Below, one piece after another: positions 11,677-22,791 of a DNA stretch of 64,000 nt. How positions within the stretch are numbered: the first letter of the stretch is position 1; the number at the start of each line of letters is the position of its first letter. A program made the translations under genes and the position numbers. The notes beneath the pieces are model-generated. The model was not told the DNA's origin. It saw only the letters and a program-made list of their open reading frames with translations, and made no database searches. The DNA comes from Byssochlamys sp. IMV 00236 (taxonomy: Eukaryota > Ascomycota > Eurotiomycetes > Eurotiales > Thermoascaceae), in NCBI GenBank assembly GCA_001931875.2, contig MSJH02000830.1, forward strand, positions 463,332 through 527,331, in the 5' to 3' direction.

Positions 11677-13061
11677 CGTTTCTTTGGTTTTAGCTGGAAT
11701 CGAACATGCAAAATTGAAGTTTAATAATGCCTAGCCGCTGACGCCAAGCTGGAACCATCTGTCTTTGGTCAGTATATGGTATGGCTGATGAGCGCGGGGT
11801 ACGTGAATCAAAACGCCTTCGTAGGGACGGATTATCGACATCCAATCTGGGTTCGTGAAACCAAGCGCTAAAATCGGAGATTACAAGGGTTCTCAAGACA
11901 CGGTTGCACAAATAGGAGATATGAGACGCAAACTCCAAGAAGGAGGCAAGATACATGTAAAAATGCAACCGTCGTCAGGTTTCGAAGAATATAAGGGTTA
12001 CAGTATGAGATGGCGCGGGCTAGAAGCTTTTTCGCGGGGGTACGAAGAAAAAAGATGCTCAGAATACTTACGGTTAGCAAGGAACACCAGCCTTGGAGAT
12101 TCACGGTCGTTCAAAATGATGATAGATCGTACATCCACATGCTAAGGAAGAGATCCTGTAAGTTTCAAGACATGTCGTCGACTGGAGAAGCCAGACTGAC
12201 TGACTTGAGGAGATCGCTGATGGTGGTGGGGAACAATGCAGTCAGGTGATTGCGGAACGGAAAATTTCTTAGACAGCAGGGGCTAGAGGTAGATTTTGAC
12301 AGCAAATGTGCTCCCGGATACTGTGGAGTGTAAGGAAGAATAATGATTATAAATAGCTTGAGTCGCTAAATCAATAGATTGGCCTAAAGAATTTGCTTTA
12401 TCTGCTGTTTTATGACCGCTGAAGCTCGCGGTTCCTTGATGCCTGAGGACTTTGATCGGTATCGCACGTGACGAGACGTCTACAGGGATCAGGAACAACC
12501 TTAATAAGCATCACCACGTGCTCCTTTCCGCCCAGGGGTATGGCTGTTCTCGGGCGAGTTCTTCTGCTGGCATGATATAGACCAGCGGCATATGAACAAC
12601 ATCACCTGGGGTGATTCTCATCGCTAGTATGTGATTTTACCATGTCGGTTACCTGGAGTAACTACATAGTTTCTGACTCCACAGCTCCGTATTCCCATGC
12701 TGTGGGTCCTGGGGTCCGTTCGACGTCTCGGCGTTTAGGCAAATACAACAGTTTCCTTACTTGGAAAGTGTTTGAGATGTGATAACCTGGCTGGCACATA
12801 TGCAATTACTAGTTATTTGATTGTCTCTTACAGTTGATATCATCGTGAGATTCCAAGAGCGCTAATCCAGTGTCCCCTCTCCTAAATCGTGCTATAACGC
12901 CAAGATACCAGTCCATTGCGCGTATTGTGCAGGGCCAACAAAATCGTTCCAAGTTCGTCGCAGATCATCATGGGAAGCTGACAGTCCCATACCCCGCAAT
13001 GCGTGTCACAACAGTGTAGATCAACCATGGACGAGACCCGATATTTCATCGCCCTTCTGTT
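11677..13061. other. 1.4-kb intergenic region upstream of the zinc-cluster gene
   Basis: This region holds the promoter of the regulator and the 3' side of the transporter, both on minus. Short frames exist on both strands (for example 11855-12145 plus) but none shows domains, splice continuity or composition like the neighbours. CACGTG cores occur near 12466 and 12513. I see no gene. Confidence 0.45.
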
Positions 13062-14813
13062 TCATGCCACCTGGACCTTACTTTCTTGGTGTTCGACCTT
13101 CCTTTCTTCATCTTTGTCTTCGTGTATCTGTGCCTGTAGCTCATGGGCAATAGCCATTCCATCTATATCTTTCCGCTTGCTCAGTTTTACAACCTGGGTA
13201 AGACTGTTCTGGCTGGCAAACAAGAAATCGATACTCTCCAGCGTCCTGCCTGATGTCTCTGGATACCAGAACCAGACTACAATAATACTGGCCCAGTTGA
13301 GAATACAGAACACGATGTATAGTTTCCAGCCGATATTTTGGATGCCAACTGGGGTGATCTCCACAACCAAGAAGGTAATGAGCCATTGCCAGACAACAGA
13401 TAATGCACTGCCGCGCTGACGGATGCGGAGTGGGAGTACTTCAGACGGATAGGCCCACATGTTAGACATCCATCCCCACGTGAAGAAAGCCTAGATTACA
13501 GTTAGCCATCGTCAATGCACTCTATATCAAGCGGAGTCGCGCACCTGGAACATATATAGCATGCAGACTGCAGCAATTCCATTATTGCGACCTCCAGCCA
13601 TGATGGTAAGGCCAGATATCAGCATGCAGCAACCCATACCGAAACTGCCAAAAATAAATAAGGTCCGACGACCCACTTTATCGAGAATGAACCTGAAAAA
13701 AGGGGGTCAGCATTGAGATGGAAACTAGAGAAAGGGAATATCGTACCATGGAATGAACGAGGCAACGAGAAACCATAGCTGGAGGCCACCCGAGAGAAGC
13801 AGGGATTGATGAGAATTCAACCCAACGCTGTGGACCATGACATAAGGGGCATAATACGTGATTATATTGGTCCCTGTAAACTCTTGGAGTGCTTGTGCAG
13901 AACAGGCGATGGCGACTCGTTGCCAGCCCATGATCCCACCATCTGTAAAGCAGTCCTTCCAGCCACCGGATTCGGCTTCCTCTAAGGCAATAGCATCTTT
14001 AATCTCGGTGAACTCAACATTGACATTTTCATCTTCGGGATTTCCGTCTCGCAGCATGCAGAGTACATCCAGCGCCTCCTGCTGTCTGTGATGACTGGCA
14101 AGCCAACGTGGACTTTCTGTCTCTATATCAGCATCCTTACTGCACACTACATTTTTCTGGTTGACTTACCGGGGAGAAAACAGCACATGATTATTAGGAG
14201 AATAGCAAAAACAATCTGAAACGCAATAGGGAACCGCCACTGGAAGCTATTGGTGTATCCACTGCAGCCATAGTCTATCCAATATGCGATGACAATACCG
14301 ACAATAAGGGATGACAGCTCCATCGCAATCGTTCGTCCACGTATATGCGCTGGAGAGATCTCACATTGCCAGACAGGGACTGCACTGGTGATGCCTCCCA
14401 TACCAAAGCCCGTGACGATTCTTCCGACTATCATCTGGGCCTGACCGTACGAGGTACACTGAATGACTGTTCCGATGATGAGAACAACGCAGCCAACGGC
14501 ATTCAGCTTCCGGCGACCCAGGTTCTCACCCCAGACTGCGGAGAGTAATGCTCCGCCCAGACAGCCTAGCTCATAGACGGCCACAATGAATCCCAGTAGA
14601 GAGGCATTTGGATTGCCCATGGTCTCCAGGAATAAGGGGTCTGTGGTGAGACCCGAGAACACGCCGTTATCGTACCCTGCAGTAGAGCATGAGTATGGGC
14701 TAGTTAGGATGAGAAAGTAGCCTCTACTTACCAAAGAGAAGGAAACCCATCGAGCACGCCAATGTAATGGCCATCACCAGGGGCATTCCCCGAAGGCCAA
14801 AGTACGGCGCCAT
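13062..14813 (-). CDS. MFS sugar transporter (hexose/quinate-type)
   Basis: Five exons (14732-14813, 14170-14676, 13747-14122, 13545-13692, 13062-13490) give 513 residues, normal for the sugar porter family; the introns are 47-55 bp. Family signatures are present: GENLGRRKLN after TM2, a GRIVTGFGMGG helix and WQCEISPAHIRGR in TM4-5, PETESPRWLA after TM6, DKVGRRTLF in the second half and PETSGRTLE after TM12. The protein should span the plasma membrane twelve times and import a sugar or related compound by proton symport; the substrate cannot be told from sequence alone. The C-terminal tail is hydrophilic and Glu/Lys-rich. The region upstream carries three perfect CreA-type sites near 15.1 kb, in line with glucose repression. 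Confidence 0.92.
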
Positions 14814-15743
14814 CTTGCGATATACACTGACCTATGAGTGCAATGTCTTGCCAGAAGTATTGAAATCTTCAGGATAAGGGAAATGGGATCAAGAGAGAAG
14901 AAGCATCCCCGGGTCGAAGGGGAAGCACAACATCTTCAGCAGCATAATCTGGGGTATGGCTCCACCCCCGCATCATACAACGTCTATCTCTCATCATGTT
15001 CGGCCAACTTCCTGAGCGGATTCTGGAGCAGTGGATCAGGACTTCTTATGGTATACCTGATATAATTGGGACGGCATAAAGACCGCGCGTGGGGGTCCCC
15101 CCTCCTCCCCACGGGGTTGGAGGTCGGGGTTTCTCCGGATCTGCCCCCACACTCGCTCTGGCTTGTAGAATCAAAGCTTGGAATGCTTGGGGGTTTTGGC
15201 TTTATTGTTATTGTTCAATCCTTGGTAAGCTAGTAGATGCGTGGTCAGATGGATGACAGCACTCAGGGAGACGTTATATATAGTTCCGACAATCCTTCCT
15301 GCCGGACAGATTCCGTAGGTGATACAGTAATTCGATATGCGCGACCATGTTTACTGTGTCCATGAGCTTACACAGTGAAAACAAAGGATAGAATTTAATG
15401 GACAAACTTCTTCTCTTTTCCGCCCTTTGCTGGTCCAGTCCGCAGAAGCTTCGAATTTTTAAAGTTGTTTTGCGTCCATGTCAATTTCGGCAACCCACAC
15501 GTTTCTAGAATCCCGCATATTTTGCCTCAGTAAATTAATCCGTATTAAGAAATCTCTAGCTCCAAGGCTGCCTAGATGTGGATAGGAATCGAGTAGATTT
15601 CCCTGTATTGGATGATGGATAATAGAAATTGAGTTTGGCAGTCTACGTGCACGTACCACATTGCTGCCTGGAACATATGGCGCGGAGAGCTTAAAATATC
15701 CCGAGCCCGTGGGAGCTGTTCGTATCCATCTATACCAAAATAA
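14814..15743. promoter_or_regulatory. Intergenic region upstream of the sugar transporter and the 531-aa gene
   Basis: Divergent promoter region of 930 bp. CreA-type SYGGRG hexamers occur at 15089-15094 (GTGGGG), 15107-15112 and 15145-15150 (both CCCCAC, i.e. GTGGGG on minus). A TATATATAG stretch lies near 15275-15283. Near the plus-strand gene the leader holds CTATACCAAAATAAATG. CGG/CCG inverted pairs occur at 15072-15085 (8-bp spacer) and 15303-15315 (7-bp spacer), not the 11-bp spacing of Gal4 itself. Confidence 0.45.
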
Positions 15744-17339
15744 ATGCATATTTCCATTCCTCAGCAGCTTTTACTTACTCTGGTCGTATCTTTTACCGTT
15801 CTTCTTTGCCAAACCAGTATAAAATGGCTTCGTGGCCCATCAGTAGTATCACCTACAACGATGGACCAACTACCACCCGATCAGAAGGTCCGACTCCACG
15901 AAGTCGCTGATTCCTTACTCGAGATATACCAGACTCTGGAAAGGATGCGCTTCATCGATCCAGAAGGTATTCAAAAAGGGCCCCATGACATCAAGGATCT
16001 ACTCCCATTGTACGAAGAGCATGGCCTGGACCCGTCCATCATCTATCTTTACAGCATTTTACCATACATCGATACCGATCTCGCTGGCAATCGCGACTTC
16101 TTCCATGGTGGGGAATTTGCTGACTTCCGCGATCCTGAGCATGTGGAACAGGGTCGCGATCCATTCTACGGCGATCCCCAAGGAGACGACTTTGAGGCTG
16201 AGAATGGTCCTTACATTCGCCCTTGGGTTACGCCTTTGTCTCAGCTTGGTAATCACCAGAGTGTTATCATCTATGATACACGAGAGCACCAAATTTGGAT
16301 TATTGATCAGGAAGGATGGTCTAGCACAGATCAAGCATTGAGTGGTGTGCCTAATGGTGAAGTGAGGTGTGCAAATTCTAACAGTTTCGAGCATATTCCT
16401 AGTCGACCAGCTGGGGATGTGCTGCGGGATATTAATCGCTGGTACTTGACACTTGAAGAAATACCAGGAGGGGGTGACAATAGCGGCGGTGAATGGAATG
16501 ATTGGGATTTGGATCTCAGAGGATTGTATCGGGAAAACGGATGGCCGGATAATTTTGATGGCGACGCCTTTCAAGTAGCCCAGGCACGCGCATATGCCGC
16601 TTCTCGAGCCAAGTATTTCGCAGAGGAGCCGTTGAGAGCGGTGGAGAAATACAAAGATTGGTTCAAGTACTTGGACAGACAGGTCCGAACTAACCAAGAG
16701 AAACTTGATACTACGAAGACGAAGGATGAGGAATGGTGTGCGCGCTTTGATCTTTGGAAAGCGGAACGGCTGAGAAAACGTAATGAAGATGACCTTAAGA
16801 AGGCAGAAGAAGAAGTTGGCAGACTGTGTCCTGGTAGTATATGCCAGAGAAAAGAAGACCTTCCGTTGTGGGAATTGGAAATGTTACGCCATGAATACAA
16901 ATGGAAGCAGGAAAGCATCGAATCCAACGGAGATGGGGCAGAAGATCTCGAGTCTGACCCGGAACAGGTGCGACAATTCCGTGTTCAACTCCGCCAAAGA
17001 GAGAAGAGCGCCAACATCTACCGGATGGCATATGAAGCGGCTAAAGCTGATGCTGAACGAATGTGCCCCGGAAAGACCTTCCAATCAGCCACAGGGATTA
17101 AGTCACTGGGGCGGCAGGACACAGTGACCAGCATACAATTCCATAAGGATGCAGTCGTCTCGCTGCAACAAGGCGTGCAGGACCTCAGAGAATGGGCAGC
17201 TCGACTTCCTGATGATGCAAAGAAAGCAAGGGAGATGGTCGAAAACGATATTCAGCAGCATGAGCGATCTATCAAGAACATGAGAGATATGCAAAAAAGA
17301 GCGGAAGATTGGCTCGAACAACACGGAAATACAGAATAG
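15744..17339 (+). CDS. Hypothetical 531-aa protein with N-terminal hydrophobic segment
   Basis: A single intact frame of 531 residues; I do not recognise the family. Residues ~7-25 (QQLLLTLVVSFTVLLCQTS) form a signal peptide or membrane anchor. A second ATG, at residue 40 (MDQLPPDQKVRLHEVADSLL), would instead give a cytosolic form without it. The middle part is acidic and carries PYIRPWVTPLSQLGNHQSV and IIYDTREHQIWIIDQEGW, which looks like a globular fold. The C-terminal half (~270-531) is charged and helical, consistent with coiled coil, and contains two copies of an R-x-C-P-G motif (RLCPGSICQ at ~360 and RMCPGKTFQ at ~440) about 80 residues apart, each after a charged helix. The gene is flanked by unrelated genes. 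Confidence 0.75.
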   Translation: MHISIPQQLLLTLVVSFTVLLCQTSIKWLRGPSVVSPTTMDQLPPDQKVRLHEVADSLLEIYQTLERMRFIDPEGIQKGPHDIKDLLPLYEEHGLDPSIIYLYSILPYIDTDLAGNRDFFHGGEFADFRDPEHVEQGRDPFYGDPQGDDFEAENGPYIRPWVTPLSQLGNHQSVIIYDTREHQIWIIDQEGWSSTDQALSGVPNGEVRCANSNSFEHIPSRPAGDVLRDINRWYLTLEEIPGGGDNSGGEWNDWDLDLRGLYRENGWPDNFDGDAFQVAQARAYAASRAKYFAEEPLRAVEKYKDWFKYLDRQVRTNQEKLDTTKTKDEEWCARFDLWKAERLRKRNEDDLKKAEEEVGRLCPGSICQRKEDLPLWELEMLRHEYKWKQESIESNGDGAEDLESDPEQVRQFRVQLRQREKSANIYRMAYEAAKADAERMCPGKTFQSATGIKSLGRQDTVTSIQFHKDAVVSLQQGVQDLREWAARLPDDAKKAREMVENDIQQHERSIKNMRDMQKRAEDWLEQHGNTE

Positions 17340-17659
17340 TCTGGCTGTAACATTACTATAGAGATTGAGCAGGTTTTTTAATAATGATGCTAGAAATTTG
17401 TAATCGCCACTAGAACATTTTGTTGTACGGTGCTTGACTAGAGTCTAGAGTACCTAATGTCTTGAGAAGGAAGACGAGATACGGGCTTGGCGCCCTAAGT
17501 ACGGCCCCTCCAACCAATGGGGTTCTGCACGAGAACATTTTTTATACAAACGTCACCGTGGAAAGAATAGTACTGTGCTGCGATCTAAAGTACACACAAC
17601 AGATTACAATCCAAATGTGGCAGATATAGACACATAAAAAGGTCAAGCTTATTCCTATC
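17340..17659. other. Intergenic region between the 531-aa gene and ELP6
   Basis: 320 bp between two genes on the same strand. It must hold the terminator of the first and the promoter of the second. No distinctive motif or frame. Confidence 0.4.
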
Positions 17660-19199
17660 ATGCCTTCTCAGCCACCCATCCCACATCTGCTCACGCCATA
17701 TGTCACCCCGCCCCGCTCATCACTCTCTCTGGTCACATCCGTGCTGAGCGCAACGGGCAATTGGCTGGTCTTGAGAATCCTGTTCGCGGCCCTGGGTACT
17801 GGCCGGAATGGCGCAACCCCGGGAATCGGGCTCCAGAGTGGTGATGGTGTTGGGGAATTTGGTGGGAGTAGGAAGAAAGTTGTGCTGTTGAGCTTTTTGC
17901 GGGGGTGGGATTTTTGGAAATCAGAGGCGAAGAGATTGGTGAGTACACTCTTGAAAATTCTCTGCGTGTTTATTGAGGATTCGCATTGCCCTGCTAGTTT
18001 TCATCATGTTTGGGAAGACATTAAGATATTCATATTCTGCTATGTTCCATTCATTTGGCAAGACTTACAATTATTCTGTGCCCTTGTTATTATGCCCGAT
18101 CTCTTTTTGCCCTTCCTTTTATGTGAAGTCTACACTATATCCGTTCGATCTAACCAGGGTTGTATCTAATACCCCTCTATTTTCTGATGATGATGATGAT
18201 GATAATTCCTGCTCTCTATTCCGAGCCTATCCCGGAGAGATGAGACTAAACATTGCAAGAGCAAATTTCCAAGATACCACTCTATTTTTCATTCTTTTCT
18301 TTTTACTCCTCCTCTATTGGAAACCAACATAACTAATATCCTCTACCAGGGCCTTGATATAGGCCGTCTGTCAGAACAAGGACGGTTCGCTTTCATCGAC
18401 GGACTCTCAGAACTATTTCATTCATCCACTCCTACACCCGCAGTAGCTCCATCACCATTCACAGCACAACCAGCTGCTGTATCTCCGAGAGGGACACTCC
18501 CGGTCCGCTCTGCACCTGGTACTCTTCGGACACCGGCGCAACCAGCTGCAGCAGTTCCAGCAGTTGGCAAAGCTCCATCCGGCTCAGAACCGGTAAAGAG
18601 GCTGCATCTCTCTGGGCGCGGCCAGGCTGCACTTGATACGTTAGAGAAGGACATCGTCGCCGTGATTAACGGACTGAAGGGACAGAAGGGGCCCGGAAAT
18701 GATGACGAAAGTGAGATGTTGTTAATTATTGACCAGCCAGACCTACTACTAGCTGCAACGGGACTGAGTCATGGGATTTCTGCTACGGATATGGGAGAAT
18801 GGATAATGGGACTACAACAGGTTCGTCGAGCCTTTTGATTAAGGCCGGGAAAGGGATGAGTATGCTAACAGCTGATAGCACGTCTACTCGACGGTTGTTA
18901 CATTAGCCGCAGATTCACCATTGATCCACAATGCATCTGCTTTCGCCCAGCAGCAGCAAGCGACACCACTGGAAACAGAGCATGCAGCCTTTGTTGTTGG
19001 TCTTGCGCATAGGGCTTCGATGGTGATGCAGCTTCGGAATCTGGACACAGGAGCCGCTAAGGATGTCAGCGGAGTGCTGAGAATCAGTAAAGGTGGAGGG
19101 CCGGATCAGGAAACGGGCGAGGGCGCATGGGAGGAGAAAGAAGTCTTGTACTTCGTTCAGCGCGATGGAGGCGTAAGGGTCTTCGGACGGGGCGAATGA
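17660..19199 (+). CDS. ELP6: Elongator complex protein 6
   Basis: Three exons (17660-17938, 18350-18820, 18879-19199) give 356 residues. Elp6 is one of the RecA-like subunits (Elp4-5-6) of Elongator, which is required for tRNA wobble-uridine modification. The N-terminal half shows the fold's core strands and helices (SLSLVTSVLSATGNWLVLRILFA, KKVVLLSFLRGWDFWKSEAKRLGLDIGRL, GRFAFIDGLSELF). As in other Elp6 proteins there is no Walker A motif. A Pro/Ala-rich insert follows at ~130-185 (TPTPAVAPSPFTAQPAAV), then LLIIDQPDLLLAATG and the C-terminal VYSTVVTLAADSPLIH. The first intron is 411 bp, long for this window; its splice ends (TTG|GTGAGT and CTACCAG|GGC) keep the family motif continuous. The gene is convergent with eL37. 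Confidence 0.85.
17939..18349 (+). other. Unusually long intron of ELP6 with a GAT repeat
   Basis: A 411-bp intron inside ELP6, compared with roughly 50-160 bp for most others in the window. It contains a short (GAT)n run near 18187-18202. Neither a snoRNA nor an alternative exon could be confirmed: C-box-like TGATGA is present in the repeat but no D box follows at the right distance. Confidence 0.6.
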
Positions 19200-19656
19200 A
19201 TCGAGAGTCTCCGTGAAACCTCCTCGAACAGCGGCGTTTAGGAGTTATTTCAATCAGACCTGTCCTGGGATTGAATTGGGTGAGAGTAATAGGGAGACAA
19301 GTGTTTTTTTTATTTTGTGGATTTGGGAATAAGGTAGCCTTTTCGTAGAATGCTCGAATTCAGTAAGACAGGTTCATGTATTGGAGAAGATCTCCCAGAT
19401 ACCGTGTCTGCCATTGACATGGGATATTCGCCAGCGATTAACAAAAAGGAAATTCATGCACACGCCTTCCCTTTTCTTCCACCGAAAACCCATGACTTTT
19501 TTGGTCTTCCGTTATGTTTTCGTTGGACCCTGGCGGCAGAAAAGGCCCCTTCAGCATCCCCTGGAATCATCACGCCCAAAGCCGCTGTTTTTATAAGACG
19601 ACTGCCGCATCATTTCAAACCTCCAGCTTCCGACAAAATCCGACGTAAGAAGACAT
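19200..19656. other. Convergent intergenic region between ELP6 and eL37
   Basis: 457 bp between two 3' ends. An open frame (19350-19973 plus) overlaps the antisense of eL37 and is a shadow of it. No gene of its own. Confidence 0.45.
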
Positions 19657-20223
<567 letters not shown>

Positions 20224-20398
20224 CTTGAATCAGAGGGACTGTACCACGTCAATCGTTAGCAAAATTATTTCCCTATAGCATGTAGTAAACGAGACGCGAA
20301 AGGAGTCTCCTCTCACCTGGTGATTCCGTTGAAGGGCGGGTTGTCGTTGTCGTCGTCGCTGGGCGTATCGGAAGTTCGCTGAGAGTTCAACTGGGCGT

Positions 20399-20434
20399 CG
20401 CTAAGCGAATTGTGGTTTCAGGGCTTGAACCCTG
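20399..20434 (-). promoter_or_regulatory. Ribosomal protein promoter module (13-mer plus dyad), eL37 copy
   Basis: On the plus strand the 13-mer CGCTAAGCGAATT is at 20399-20411 and the dyad CAGGGCTTGAACCCTG at 20419-20434, about 175-210 bp upstream of the eL37 start codon. The same 13-mer and a near-identical dyad sit upstream of eS4 at 50401-50436, in the same order relative to the gene (dyad distal, 13-mer proximal). This is seen directly; that it is a regulatory element is inference. Confidence 0.6.
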
Positions 20435-20959
20435 GTCCCGTGATTCTTTCAGCCCGGCTTCCAACTGTCACATGACTTGAGAGGCAGACCCACATTTGCT
20501 TCCGCGCGAAGCTTAGACTAGACCGACCTCGGGAAGTTCAAGACCCATCTCCATTTTCTCGTAGTCGTGGCTAAACTTCAAGGTTTCGATCAAGACTGCG
20601 TCCTGGACGCTAAATTCTACATGGCTCACACAGTGGCTTCATACATTATCGCATAGCTGTATCTGTATAAATCAACTACGAGCGTGGATCAATTAAAGCA
20701 TATGTTTAGTCCTTAGGGCAATGATAATAGCTATTTCGTGGGCCTAGACAGGAGAATACTCTCTGACATCTCATTGAAAAAGACTCTCAGAAGGAATAAA
20801 CAAATCGAGGCATTGCTCCTCGTTTCTATAGTGAATTTATCACCCATCTCGTTCGAATTTGATTCAACTCAAGGATAATTTCATGGCCAGCATGTTTTGC
20901 ATTTACAGGAAGAGAATCAGACGCCCATGTAGATATCATAAATAGATGAATAAGAATCA
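20435..20959. other. Intergenic region between eL37 promoter and SLU7 3' end
   Basis: AT-rich, roughly 525 bp. Holds the distal promoter of eL37 and the 3' flank of SLU7; both genes are on minus. No gene seen. Confidence 0.4.
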
Positions 20960-22384
20960 TTATACAAGCTCATCTTTCCCAATAAAAGGACTCATAGGAT
21001 CCTCCGCAGCAAGGCGACTTCGCTTGTATGACTCCAATTCCTCTTCGCTGACGCCTTGCTGCACCTCCATAAGCGATCGCTTCTTGGAGTTGGTATCTGC
21101 CGCATCTTTCTGATTTTGATCGCTACCGCCTGTCCTCGGCTCTGCCGAATCCGCCTCGTCATTTTCTTTGGCAGTGGTCTCTTCGCCGTCTCCCTCTGGC
21201 GGTAAGAGCATATTACCTGCCTCTTCGAACGCCCGTTTCCCTTCCTCGCCAGTACAGTAACTGTTTTTGACAGTAGAATGACAGCATGCATATCCCCATT
21301 CGAAATTGTGCCACCAACTTCCCCATACTGATGTGTGGTTGTTGATGAGAATGTCTTCCGCGTATTTCGACTTTGCCACTTTCTTTGGCGCTCCCTTGAT
21401 AGCACCGGTCTCATCATATTCAACGAACCGCTCATTTTCAACAACCGCAGCGTCCTTCAGAGGAGAGGGCTGCAGATACTCCTCGCCACCATACTTCTCA
21501 AGTAATGCTTTGCGCTTAGCTTGACGTTTGGCCTCGGATTCTTGCTCATGCTTCTTCCTAAGGACCTCTCCAGACGTAGGGTTGGCCTGGAGATGTATTT
21601 TGTCCTTGCCTCCGCGTTCTTGTGATTCCCAAGCATAACGCTGCGCTTTTTCGAACTCTGCAGCATCTCCCGATGCACGCACGAAATTTTCTTCTGCGAC
21701 AAGAGCTGATGCCTGGTCCGCCTGCGCTCCCATATCTACCATTGATCGCGTCTTGGGATCATATTTCGCAGAGTCAAGGTCAAGGTTGAGCAAATACTTT
21801 GCTGTGTCTTCTCGGATTCGCAGGTTCCTGGTTGCTGTGCTCTGTTGTCTTCCCATGTCTGATTCTTCCGCATACCGTGCTTCTTCATCGTGACCTCCAT
21901 CCTCATCGTCCTCGCCGTCAAGCTGTTTCTTTTCGCTTTCTTCTTTAGCTTTTCGCTTCAATTTCTCAAGCTCCTCATATTCCTCAATCACGCTGCGATA
22001 TTCCCTTGGATCATAACCATTCCATCGATCCCGCTTCGCATCCCAGCCTAGTTCCACATCTTGCACGATTTCGTCTGCCTGGATATCCTTCCCTGTCCAT
22101 TTCGCTCCATGCTTTCGTGGCCGACTGAGGCACTCCTTAGTCTTGTGGGTCATAGCACCGCAGTTCTCGCATGCTCCTTTCCGGTACTTAGTGGCAGCGG
22201 GACCAGCACGCTTGCCTCTTTCGTACCACTTGGACTGATCAGCAGTCGATTTTTGTAAGCGCTGATGCTCTAGATAGTCGTTTGCTGTGGCGTCATCATC
22301 GATATAGAACGGTTTCTTCGAGATGAAGGACGGGATGTACTCGTTGCGCTCCTTGGACGCCACATCGGTGGGTTTGCGTGACAT
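20960..22384 (-). CDS. slu7: Pre-mRNA splicing factor SLU7
   Basis: An intact intronless frame of 474 residues. Slu7 acts in the second catalytic step of splicing, in 3' splice site choice within the spliceosome. The CCHC zinc knuckle is visible at residues ~73-86 ([15 protein letters not shown]-x2-C-x4-H-x4-C), followed by the conserved [18 protein letters not shown] and the [15 protein letters not shown] segment that defines the family. The rest is highly charged: an acidic Glu/Asp stretch at ~150-175 and Lys-rich helices. The C-terminus has the conserved [20 protein letters not shown] region. It is divergent from REV3 with 407 bp between starts. Confidence 0.95.
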   Translation of the reverse strand: MSRKPTDVASKERNEYIPSFISKKPFYIDDDATANDYLEHQRLQKSTADQSKWYERGKRAGPAATKYRKGACENCGAMTHKTKECLSRPRKHGAKWTGKDIQADEIVQDVELGWDAKRDRWNGYDPREYRSVIEEYEELEKLKRKAKEESEKKQLDGEDDEDGGHDEEARYAEESDMGRQQSTATRNLRIREDTAKYLLNLDLDSAKYDPKTRSMVDMGAQADQASALVAEENFVRASGDAAEFEKAQRYAWESQERGGKDKIHLQANPTSGEVLRKKHEQESEAKRQAKRKALLEKYGGEEYLQPSPLKDAAVVENERFVEYDETGAIKGAPKKVAKSKYAEDILINNHTSVWGSWWHNFEWGYACCHSTVKNSYCTGEEGKRAFEEAGNMLLPPEGDGEETTAKENDEADSAEPRTGGSDQNQKDAADTNSKKRSLMEVQQGVSEEELESYKRSRLAAEDPMSPFIGKDELV

Positions 22385-22791
22385 CCTGGCTGCGACTGTC
22401 GGGAAAATGCTGATATAACCCTGTCTTATTCGCGATTATTATTGAACCAGAAAGAGTGTTGTAAATATAGGAAGTTGGCAAGATAACTGCCTCGAAAGAG
22501 AAAAGATATGGGCTCTCGCGGAGTCTGGAGATCGGAGATAGCTCAGGGACCCACACTGACCACGTGATCAGGCGTTCCTCTTCGCGCTTAAGTAAGTAGT
22601 GTTATGCACGTCATTCTCCGCATTCTTCAAGGCGCGATTCTCAACAGGGATGTACATAGGTTCAGGTTCAGACGAGAACCGTGACGCGACTCTTATTTCC
22701 TTGGATAGTTTTTGGAGTCGAGGTTCCTCAGTTCCTCGTTATGCATTCAATATGTTGATATCGACCTTTGTGTCTCACTATTGAACGACAG
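22385..22791. promoter_or_regulatory. Divergent promoter region between SLU7 and REV3
   Basis: 407 bp shared by two divergent starts. It contains CCACGTGATC near 22559-22568 (CACGTG core). No TATA box stands out, as is common for housekeeping genes. Confidence 0.45.

Noticed and set aside
15072..15085. Gal4 binding site upstream of the transporter
   Set aside because: The CGG and CCG are 8 bp apart, not 11, and such pairs arise often by chance.
20419..20434. tRNA T-arm-like GGGTTCAAGCCC near eL37
   Set aside because: No acceptor, D or anticodon arm can be formed around it, and the similar string at 50401 also lacks them. It fits a promoter dyad better.
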